Shown: positions 1 through 14,900 of the stretch, piece by piece
Position numbering within the stretch: position 1 is the first letter of the stretch
Layout: the number at the start of each line of letters is the position of its first letter
DNA from: Brachycybe producta
Taxonomy: Eukaryota; Arthropoda; Diplopoda; Playtdesmida; Andrognathidae
NCBI GenBank assembly: GCA_036925085.1
Contig: JAUPFP010000052.1
Location: 248,001-312,000 of the forward strand
Reading direction: 5' to 3'
Length of the DNA: 64,000 nt
Program-made: the position numbers and the translations under genes
Notes under the pieces: generated by a model
Told to the model about the DNA's origin: nothing
What the model saw: only the letters and a program-made list of their open reading frames with translations
Database searches by the model: none

Positions 1-4724
<4,724 letters not shown>

Positions 4725-4916
4725 GGCATCTGTAGACAGCTTCAGAATTTATTTGTCTCCGCCCTTTTATGAGAGTCAGCAGCCCAAATATCAACCAGTT
4801 AGAAATAAAAAGGGCGGAGCATGTGTGACATCAAACTCAGTAACAAACCAATCAAAAATTGATGACGCTCATGAAAGGGTGGAGCCAAATAAATTCTGAA
4901 GCTGTCTACAGATGCC
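4725..4916. mobile_element. Short TIR element (MITE), GGGCGGAGC family
   Basis: Ends are inverted copies: GGCATCTGTAGACAGCTTCA at the left and its complement TGAAGCTGTCTACAGATGCC at the right. Inside are inverted (A)AGGGCGGAGC / GGCTCCGCCCTTTT boxes and the phrase CAAATATCAACCA, shared with the copy at 32892. It has no coding capacity, so it is read as a non-autonomous DNA element. Confidence 0.8.
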
Positions 4917-5364
4917 TTTCATTGTGCGGGGCTTCACAATAGGAGACATACGAAGTTGTCGAAAATTAAATAATTTAAATAATTTAAAATATGTAAATTA
5001 AAATAACATTAAAATTGAAATAAAATTAATTTGGCGTTTTTTGCGCGAATGCGGCACGCGAACCTAAATAAACGTCCCTCACAATAAAAGCAAAAAAATG
5101 TTGAAGATGTATGGGGCACGAACCACCAATCGCTAAAATCAAAACAAAAACACGTGCTCAATAGAAACGGACCACATCGGCATTTAATTCCCGCAACAGA
5201 CAAAATAACGAGATGATAAACACAATTGCCGGACAGACGGCGCTAACGCACAGGAGAGGGCGGGGCACAATAAATTCTAGTGCTGTACCGTAGCATCCTA
5301 TAGAAACTTCTATCGGAGGCTATTGCCATGGTTAGTAGAAGGAGACTACTAACCATGGCCATAG

Positions 5365-5507
5365 ACAGGCAATTAGAAATCGGGTCATACAGAACTTGGC
5401 TCCGCCCCTTTTTATGACGAACCACACAACAAACGAAGTAGAAGTTGCCGTTCGTCATAAAAAGGGCGGAGCCAACGTCTGTATGTCCCGATTTCTAATT
5501 GCCTGTT
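5365..5507. mobile_element. MITE, GGGCGGAGC family, ACAGGCAATTAGAAA ends
   Basis: Starts ACAGGCAATTAGAAATCGGG and ends with the inverted CCCGATTTCTAATTGCCTGT. Subterminal GGCTCCGCCC and GGGCGGAGCC boxes face each other. Immediately left, 5328-5362 holds a separate short palindrome around CCATGGTTAGTAG/CTACTAACCATGG. Confidence 0.8.
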
Positions 5508-8500
5508 GACCATTAGCCATGGGGATTCCTCTGATATGAGCACACCTTACATATATTCTTGACGTCACAGTTCTTAAGAGTACAGGGAGCGATATACAGT
5601 TATTATTTCACAGCATAATAAACAACTAATGGAAGAGCGCGCTGAGCAGTGACGTCATTGATGCGTTAAAACTTACAACGTTTAAATAAGAAATTTGCGT
5701 CATTGTGATAATTTTACTGAAAAAAATATCATTTTAAACGATTTTGAACTAAACTATACATCATTTCAGATATTCCGTTCATGCTTTATTAAATGTTGTT
5801 TTCAATAAATAAATAAAAAATAAAGGCATCTCTCAGTGAGCGACTAAAGCGCCATTAACAAGGGGAATGACATAGAAGAAAATCGCATACAAGATTCACA
5901 ACAAAGCATATGTGTGAAAAATCATTTTTCTTTTACTTTTGTCCGTGTATTACTGAGCACAAAGAATAGAATTAAATTCTGAATATTCAACAAAACTCGA
6001 ATAAAAAATAAAACGACTGCTAACGGCTTGCCATACTGTACGAGATTCAAACTCTATGTCGTCCCCCTTGGGCCCATAAATTACACTGTGAGCAGGCCAT
6101 GATATGAAACAGTATCGATTAATAAAATTCCTCTCACCGTATACCAGTGAACTTTGACTGTTGACGTCATGTGATAACAATACAAGTAAAATGTGACACA
6201 AAACTGTTTTTTGTTCTTGCATATTTAATGACTTCACACCAGGCCCGGACTGAGCCACAGGTAAGTGGAGCAATTCCCGGTGCGCCCCCTCTCAAAAAAA
6301 ATATAAACGAAAAACACATGGAACGTATGGCCCGCGGGCCCTGCCCTGATTTTACAAGATTCATGAGGAGTTCTCTAAATTTCACTGAATCTGGACCGCA
6401 AGCATATTTCCAGAACCATAGCCTCCTTATATAAGAGGCTATGCCAGAACCCCCCCAATATCTTCGGTGGCCACGTGTTTAAAGTTAGCAGATGCTTAAA
6501 AGTAAGGAGATGCTTAAAGTTAGCAGCTACTTGAAGTTTGTAGCTGTATAAAGTTAGCTACATGTAAAAATAGCTGTGAAAAATTCAACGACGTAACTCA
6601 ATTATACAACCGCTACAATGGCGCTTTTACAAAAGGCTTTACGACTAGTAATTCTTATTCGCGGCGGAATAATGAAAACTTATTTTTATTTACACGTTAT
6701 TAAAATACGAAAACTTTTCAAGCTCAGTCCCTTTTTTCCTATATTAATGGGTCAATAGGTCAAAGTTCACAATGTGCAAACATAATATTTACGTTTTACA
6801 AAATGCAAATAGGTTATTTTTTATTATTTCAGCATTTATACAGAACCAAATCGAAACTATTGCACAAAATCTACAAACTACCACTTTTAAAAAAAACCGT
6901 AGTTACACTTAAGGTTCATTAGGTTCCAATAATAACAACGAGGCCCCCGAGGGCTCCCACAATGCAACGAAACTCTCGTAAAGAGGGTCTCCCTCAAGCT
7001 AACGTGGCCCTCCCCCTTTTTTCCCGCCAAAACGCACATGGTTACAAACAACTTCCGGTTTAGATAAAAGCGGCCCGCAGCTGGGCCAATCCATTCAGAT
7101 ACTGGCCCCTACTAGAGGGGGCAATCGCCCCCCCCCCCGCCCCCAATATGCCTACAGAAGTGATGTTGATATCTTTCAAAATGAACTTGTTATAAAAATA
7201 ATACCGTCTGCTTAAAGTTGGGGCCATTTTCCAAACTGACATAAAAAATGCTTAATTTTGAAATATATCGACTACTCTAGTATTTAAAACACTTTCTAGT
7301 TTCTCTTAAATTTGCTCTTCTGAAAGACAGAAAAATCAAGAGTTAAAATGAGTCCCCCGTTTACACTTTCAAACCGAAAAAAAAAGTTAAGAAATTACAC
7401 CAATAAAAAGAATGATTGCTGGGTCCCTGGCCCCTCCCCTCCCATACCCTTCATGTCCCCAAACCGAACCCTAAATCTGGGCTCTTAAAATGATTCCAAG
7501 GGATAGGCGGGACGTGCAAAAATTTCCAAACCACTTCTTGTATTACTAGTGAACTTCAGGAGCCATTTTTGGCCAAAAGGCCCACCATATGGCCCTTGTC
7601 TCAAGGCCTGAAAGACCCATAATACAACTTGCAAAGCCCTTTTTTTTTCTAAATCTAAGGACCCACAAAATTCATGAGGAATAATACTCAAAATTTAAAC
7701 CCTCGAAGCAAGTGTTTTAACTCTTAAATGATTCTATATATAGAAACCTTGCACAAAGGGTTAAAGTTCAAGTGCCAAGTTCCCTTCTTAAATTTGTGCC
7801 TCGCGATTCGTAAAAACTCAATTCTCCAACCGAGATTAATTTAATCGATTTAACTCTGAAAAAACTCCAATTCATTCGAAGAACCTAATGATCACAGTTA
7901 TGCTTTTTAAAGCACTTTAGCACCAAGGCTAGCGAGGGCACGAGCACGGGAGCAAACCAGAAATGTCGGCACAGTAACCCCGAGTACGATACCGAGGCCA
8001 CCGTGCCGTGAACGGAACTCAAGTAAATTAAAAACAAGAAAAAGGCAAAAAAGAGTAGGAAAAAAAAGGTGGATCCAGACGATGAATTGCAATTCGACAA
8101 CAAACGTCTGTTTCCACCCTTAAAAGGCAGTGACTTTACGAGCGAAAGAATGGAACTTGGCACTCGAAAATCAACTTGAACCCTCGGAACCTTTACGAGA
8201 CTCTTCTCTAGAGTTAACTCCACAGTCCATTCAGTACACACTTCACGGAATGTCCCTTTAGAAAACCTTAAATGACTTTCGACAACGAGGTCGAAAAGAA
8301 ACCGGAACGAAGAAACGACTTCTAGCCTCGAATGCGACTCTCCCACAAGAATTACTTTAAAAAAAATCCCAGATCTCACCATTAACAAACCCGATCAATC
8401 ACAAGTCGGAAAACTCTTTCTAAAGTGGCAAACCGTAGGTTCACGAGAAGAAGATCCTCTCTATCCGGAAAACAAAACAAAAAAACCAAAATAAAGACCT

Positions 8501-9700
8501 GTCTACGAACAGGTTAAAGAAAAATTAAGCTTACGAAAAATTAGTTTTTTTTTTCCAATAAGTTTTAACAACAAAAAAATAAATAACAATGGACAAAATA
8601 ATCTTGAGTAATAATTAAAAAAAAATTGTAGTGGCATCATTAAATAACAAATAAGCCTAAATTCTACTCTTTTTTTTAAATAAAATCTTCGAGTTTTCGA
8701 TAAAAATCGAATTATGAAGTTAGGAGGTCGTGGGCCAAATGACAATTCAAGAGAGAGAGAAAAAACATCTTTGCGTGAAATGCCGAGCCGAACGATGTCG
8801 TTACCGCAAAAAGTACAAAATCCGTACGCGGCGCGCATAGCCAGGTCACATAAGAGGTCAGGTGCTGGCGGCCACCAGGTGGCAACAACTGGAAAACTAT
8901 CATCCGTTAAGTCATTAAGCAACTCAACTCAGTATACACCTGCAAATTAATAACAATTAGCAAATACTAGAAGTGCACTGGCCTTAAATTTACCTTTACT
9001 ACTAATTTTAATTGAAAAATCGCAAGAAAAATCGCATAGACTCCAGCGCGTGCACGTGCCCCGCACACGATGCCATATACACGCACTGTTGAGAGGCTAG
9101 TGGTAACAGCAAGTTGGATTTGTCGCTTTCGTAATAAGAAGGAGGCACTGCTTGGTTTCTGTGCACGTCAGATTGCATTTATACTTGGTTTCATTGCACT
9201 CGAAACGTTCGACTTAGCAAAAAGGTCGAGTTATTCCAGGATACACGAAATCTGTTCCGATCGATGAAAATCGATTCCGAAAACTGAAAAGTATACTATA
9301 ATGTTACGGCCAGGTGAAGACATAATTGCAAGTCAGATTCGATATAAACTGTTTCATTGAATTCAAAATATTAAATTTAGTAAAGTTCGTTCATTCCACG
9401 ATTATACGAAATCACTTCCGGATACACGAAATCTCTTCCGATCGATGAAAAACGATTCCGAAAACAGCAAAGAATACAATAATATTACAGCAAGGTCAAG
9501 ACATAATTTAGATTTCTCAATTAACGGAAATAAAAATTGTTATTGATTTTAAAATTTCGTTTGATTTTCATGTTAAAATAACACGATAACTATTTTTTTG
9601 CTTCGGCAACCATCCTCTTATGTGACCATCAAAGGCTTGACACAAAAAGAACTCTCGAGTCAAATGGACCACCACCTAATAAAAAAAACACTTTACGAAA
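5508..9700. other. Intergenic stretch with decayed repeats
   Basis: No supported gene. About 6238-6345 resembles hAT-type element debris (CCCGGACTGAGCC, CCCGGTGCGCCCCC, GGCCCGCGGGCCCTGCCC). 6470-6570 is a degenerate tandem of GTTAGCAGATGCTTAAA. A poly-C/G-rich patch lies near 7125-7145. 7150-7330 holds worn foldback-family arms. 7740-8400 belongs to the AAGTTCAAGTGCCAAGTT repeat family also found near 49.0-49.5 kb and 58.7-59.6 kb. 8843-8868 and 9598-9625 carry facing copies of GGTCACATAAGAGG and may bound one decayed element. Confidence 0.4.
9225..9515. repeat. Tandem duplication, period about 181 bp
   Basis: The phrase ATACACGAAATCT.TTCCGATCGATGAAAA recurs at 9241 and 9422, followed in both by CGATTCCGAAAAC and by a diverged AATATTACAG/AATGTTACGG segment. 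This gives two copies about 181 bp apart. Confidence 0.65.
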
Positions 9701-11149
9701 AATCAGTACGGATCGAGGACAGAAAATTTAAAAGAAATTTTTGTTTTTTTGACTTTAAAACCGTTTTTAATTAATAAAAAAAATAAAAACCTATGATCGT
9801 CCACAAACAACAACACACCGGGAACATAAAAAGGGAACTTCCGAAGGGGGAGAAGGGGGCCTCGACGGATGGCTACGACCCAACTCTCGAAGCGGGAAGA
9901 GGAGGGAGAGAACTCCAACCAATGACGACCCACTCAAACAACAACAACAACAACAACAAAAATGAAAATTAAGAATATCACAAAGCAACACGATAAAATG
10001 TTGCCAAAATAAAAATAAAAAATAAAACACATTCAAAGCTTTTTTCTTCTTCCTGCGATTCTTCGTCGCTTTCTTTCTCCCAATTTGTCCTGCTCTCGCT
10101 CGCTCTCTCTCTTGAGGAAGACAACGACGAAGAACCGTAGAATAAAGGGGGGGGGGGGGGGAGAGGGAAAGGTGAGAAGAAAATTATGAAAAAAATCTTT
10201 TAGATGTGAGGTTCCGATGATGAGAAAGAAAAGAAAAACAGAAGAAATCCACACGTTGTTGTCGAGGCTTCGCGGCATCGTAAGAGAGACAGACGAGTTG
10301 AACAAAATTGGAAACGCAACTAAGGACCACGAACTCTCGTAAAAAAAAAATGTCTATGGAGAAGGAAGAGGAAAAAACAAAAAATGGTGATCACAAAAAG
10401 AAAAGGTCCTATGAACAGTTAAAATTAAAAAGGCCCATTGTTCTTTTTCCGTTTAACGAAGAGGCTCGAGGAGGAGGAGGAGAAAAAACGTTCCGAAAGA
10501 AAAATATTCACAACAGATTTCCGAGGCACTTGGGCCACATAACGAACAACTTCTTCCCGCAAACATTCAAAAAGAAGGAGAAGGGAAAACAAAGATACGA
10601 AGGAGGTGAAAGGATTTCGAAAATGACACACATACACACACACCGTTCGAAGGAGGAGGCTGCTCTCTCGTGTGGTGGTCACACGAGAGACGATCGGAGA
10701 CGATTGCATTAGATGACCACATCTCTCGTGGCAAAAACCACACGAGCTAAAAGAAGAAAGAAAAAACCCTCCGACCTTTTCCTTTTCGAGAAAGCGAAAG
10801 ACCAAAAAACCCTCTCGACATACAAACACATCCAAAGCATTTCTATTTGTCTTGGATGTCGTTCCCCCTCCGCAGCAACATTTCTATCAGCGAGAAATGC
10901 GGAAGTTTCGTCTGCTTTTTCACCCCTCCCCCCCCATCAAATTTCCAGGTTGCGTCTCGAGACTCAAAAGATGGAAGTTACGAAAGAGGTTTCTCTCTCA
11001 CACAAACCAAGTGTCGATTGAATTTTTGGACTTCCGAGAGAGACTTTACTCTCGAGACTTTTCCCCCCGAAGAGAGAGAGATATAGAAATAAAAAGAGAG
11101 AGAGATAGAAATACGGCGGTCTCGGATCGTGGGCACTAGAGAGAGAGGG
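9700..11149. other. 3' flank of the CUB/LDLa/PMEPA1-type gene, purine- and pyrimidine-rich
   Basis: Probably holds the 3' UTR of the minus-strand gene ending at 11150. GA/CT-rich simple sequence dominates, including a G run near 10147 and GAGAGA runs at 11080-11145. A short hairpin lies at 10663-10690 (CTCTCGTGTGG / CACACGAGAG). Long open frames here are antisense to, or by-products of, low-complexity DNA. I could not fix a polyadenylation site. Confidence 0.4.
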
Positions 11150-11977
11150 TCAGACTCCGGATCCATCTCCTCCTTTATCAACAACAACATCCATTTTATA
11201 AATATTTGAATTGGCAAAAACGTGTTCGCTCTCTTCGACACCACCTACCGAACCTCCTCGATTCGATACTCCTAGTCCGTTCCGAGGATTGCTTTCGTGG
11301 ACACAGTTTGTACAATCAGACGTCGATGACGAAGACGAGGAGGAGGAAGAGGAGAAAGAGGACGAAGAAGAAGAAGAGGAAGTGCTAAACATAGAAGCAG
11401 TCCGACTAACGAGCCGAGCTATCCTCAGATGATGAGAAAGCGGCGTGCTACGTCCACTTAACCCACTAGTCGCCGTCGTTCCGGCCGCAACCGAAACCGC
11501 GTTCCCAGTTCCCAACATCATTCCACCAGAACCCCCACCACCACTACCGACACCGACGACACTCCCGATCGAAGAACCTCGACTGCCGCACCGCGTGACT
11601 AGTGGCGAGGACCCTTCGAGTCCTCGGCTCGTCGTCCTCGGAGACGAGGAAGGAGAGCCGTTGTTCGACTGATGGTGATCGAGAATTCCGACCGATCCGG
11701 CACGATAAGGAGGAGGACTCTCCCCTTCGAATATCGTCCTATTCGGAGGCGGTCGAATACATTCTCGATAAACTTCGTTCTCCTGATCCGCATTGCGGAG
11801 GTGGAGCTGTTGTAAACTGTCGTAAGGATATTCTTCGCCGTCCGGTAAGTGGATCGAAGGCGGAAGATCCAACTCCATGTCCGTGTGTACGGAATGGAGT
11901 CGGATCTGTCGCTCTCTCACCAGCGCCACCTCGTGTGCAAGACGATCTTCAGCGCCGCTCGGCGGAACGTAAAGGAC
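11150..11977 (-). CDS. Cytoplasmic-tail exon (PPNR and PPPY motifs), stop at 11150
   Basis: Starts VLYVPPSGAEDR and holds the family core: DMELDLPPSIHLPDGEE, then RPPPNRTIF and SPPPYRAG. The remaining 180 residues are Ser/Gly-rich and low complexity, with a long poly-Ser stretch, and end at a TGA. The core is the strongest evidence for placing the gene in the PMEPA1/LDLRAD4 family. Confidence 0.93.
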   Translation of the reverse strand, partial: VLYVPPSGAEDRLAHEVALVRERQIRLHSVHTDMELDLPPSIHLPDGEEYPYDSLQQLHLRNADQENEVYRECIRPPPNRTIFEGESPPPYRAGSVGILDHHQSNNGSPSSSPRTTSRGLEGSSPLVTRCGSRGSSIGSVVGVGSGGGGSGGMMLGTGNAVSVAAGTTATSGLSGRSTPLSHHLRIARLVSRTASMFSTSSSSSSSSFSSSSSSSSSSTSDCTNCVHESNPRNGLGVSNRGGSVGGVEESEHVFANSNIYKMDVVVDKGGDGSGV

Positions 11978-14900
11978 CTGAAAAAACATTAAAAACGGAT
12001 CGGAAATTACTTTCTTCTTCTTCTTCTTCTAAGAAAAGGGGGTGGGGAGAGGGTGGTTACCGTTGCAGTTGGATTGTGATTGATGTGGTGATGATGGTGA
12101 TGGTGGTGGTGATGATGATGATGGTGCTGGACACTCGCACTACGATGACCACCGCCACCGCCGCCTCCTCCTCCTCCTGCTCCCGATCCACCGGACCATC
12201 GATCGTTCCACGACCGAGCTCCCATCTTATAGTGACCCACGACGCAAGTGAAAACGCCCACCGTTACGGCTATGGCCAATATCACAATGATTATCTGGAC
12301 ACTGGACACTACGAGACAAATTAGACGAAATATTTTGAAGGATGACGTCATGAAAAAATTTTTTTTTTATAAAACATTTCGATTTTTAATTTCAAAAATT
12401 TCACCTTTTTTCAAACTGTGCTTAAAAAAATAGTTCAATTTGAACGATATATCACCATGAAACCACTACTTTCAGTCTCAATCCTACTCTTCTAGTCTCC
12501 ACTCAATCCTACTCTTTCTAGTCTCCACTCAATCCTACTCTTTCTAGTCTCCACTCAATCCTACTCTTTCTAGTCTCCACTCAATCCTACTCTTTCTAGT
12601 CTCCACTCAATCCTACTCTTTCTAGTCTCCACTCAATCCTACTCTTTCTAGTCTCCACTCAATCCTACTCTTTCTAGTCTCCACTCAATCCTACTCTTTC
12701 TAGTCTCCACTCAATCCTACTCTTTCTAGTCTCCACTCAATCCTACTCTTTCTAGTCTCCACTCAATCCTACTCTTCTAGTCTCCACTCAATCCTACTCT
12801 TCTAGTCTCCACTCAATCCTACTCTTCTAGTCTCCACTCAATCCAACTCTTTCTAGTCTCCACTCAATCCTACTCTTTCTAGTCTCCACTCAATCCTACT
12901 CTTTCTAGTCTCCACTCAATCCTACTCTTCTAGTCTCCACTCAATCCAACTCTTTCTAGTCTCCACTCAATCCTACTCTTTCTAGTCTCCACTCAATCCT
13001 ACTCTTTCTAGTCTCCACTCAATCCTACTCTTTCTAGTCTCCACTCAATCCTACTCTTTCTAGTCTCCACTCAATCCTACTCTTTCTAGTCTCCACTCAA
13101 TCCTACTCTTTCTAGTCTCCACTCAATCCTACTCTTTCTAGTCTCCACTCAATCCTACTCTTCTAGTCTCCACTCAATCCTACTCTTCTAGTCTCCACTC
13201 AATCCTACTCTTCTAGTCTCCACTCAATCCTACTCTTCTAGTCTCCACTCAATCCTACTCTTCTAGTCTCCACTCAATCCTACTCTTCTAGTCTCCACTC
13301 AATCCTACTCTTCTAGTCTCCACTCAATCCTACTCTTCTAGTCTCCACTCAATCCTACTCTTTCTAGTCTCCACTCAATCCTACTCTTTCTAGTCTCCAC
13401 TCAATCCTACTCTTCTAGTCTCCACTCAATCCTACTCTTTCTAGTCTCCACTCAATTTACTCTTCTATTTATTAATAAAAACAATTTCAATTCTTTAGAA
13501 TTGTTTTTTTTTTAAATCAATAATATTTTATTTTTCACTTTAAATCCAAAACAAATTGAATGAAAAATTTAATGTTTATTTAATTTAATTGAATCGTCAA
13601 AATGTTATTAATTGATAATTAATTAATAAAAGTCCAATAGTTGAATATTAATTAATAATAAAACACACTTAAGACGACGGTCCTTTTTCCAAGAAGAAAG
13701 ACAAACCCCCCCCCACTGCAGCGCCACCTATCCCTCAAAACACAAAACTAACCAACACAAACACGCATGCGCATGTAGCATCTGTCAACTAGAGCTTACT
13801 TACCTGATTGCATTGAACTGGACAATTATAGCCTCGAACAAGGGTCATCCACTGAAAAAGCGCATTGTTCTAGTTGTTTTAGAATATAATCTTGGTAATG
13901 TACTTAAGCGAATTGTAGCCTCCAAGCAGGTTCTTCATAAAACGCATTTGTCTCGATATATTACTACTGGTGATCGATTTAAAAACTGTAGCCTCGAACA
14001 AGGTTCTTTGATTTAAAAAAAAAAAACGCATTGTTCTAGTTTTAGAATATAATATTGGTAATGGCCTTACAATACTCTAGCCTCTAAGTAGGTTCTTCAT
14101 AAAACGCATTTTTCTCCATATCTTACTACTGGTACTGTACTTAAGAGACTTCTAGCCTCTAACCAGTGCTTTATTATGAAGGAAGAAGAAGAAAAAAAAT
14201 CCTATTCCATGTTGTTCTCAACAAACAAGACACAGAAATTGATAGAACGAGCGAAAAACAACACACAAAAAAACGCACGCACATTAAGAGAAACAGGACG
14301 AAAAAAGTGACCTTGAAAATGAAGAAAAAAATTACATCCATTAAAAAACACATGTTATTTTCTCTCTCATTCTATCACACAATATGAGTTGCTGTTTTTG
14401 TATCATTTCTATTCTTAGCAACATTTCAACGCAGACTCTGGCCTCTCTCTCTGTCTTTCTGTCTCTCTCTCTCTCTCTGTCTCTCTCACTGTATCTCTCT
14501 TTCACTCTGTCTATCTTTCTCTCTCTATTGCAACACATACAAAACACAGATTAGACAGTCCAGACAGACAGACAGACACTCATCATCGTCATCACTTAAA
14601 ACATAGATTTCTAGTGAAAAATGTGTGTTTTGTGTCTAAATAACTCCACCCCTCTCTCTCTCTCCCTCTCTCGTAATATAAATCCGTATGTGTTTTACTT
14701 AGTTAACACACACATAATAAGAGAATATAATAGACATTATTAATGAGCCTTCCCTATTCATTCATTCAGTCTGTTTGTCAATTTCTAATCTCCTCCCAAC
14801 CTCCTCCTCACTATTTTTATTGCTCACAAAAATCATCGACTCTCAAGTTCCTCATTTTTGAGAGTAAATTTCAAGACAACAAAACCCACAGAAATATTAA

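Noticed and set aside
7885-8388. 167-codon minus-strand frame
   Set aside because: It overlaps the AAGTTCAAGTGCCAAGTT repeat family and matches no protein family that I recognise.
8503-8950. Overlapping frames on both strands with some GC-rich codons
   Set aside because: The segment carries half of a facing GGTCACATAAGAGG pair and looks like decayed element sequence; no domain could be named.
10308-10712. 134-codon plus-strand frame rich in Lys/Glu
   Set aside because: It lies in purine-rich DNA in the probable 3' UTR of the opposite-strand gene; composition explains the open frame.
11602-12324. 240-codon plus-strand open frame
   Set aside because: It is antisense to two real minus-strand exons of the receptor gene, spans their intron and shows no family resemblance.
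12474-13466. Regular repeats resembling a CRISPR array
   Set aside because: Units are contiguous with no unique spacers, and the window is animal nuclear DNA. It is a minisatellite.
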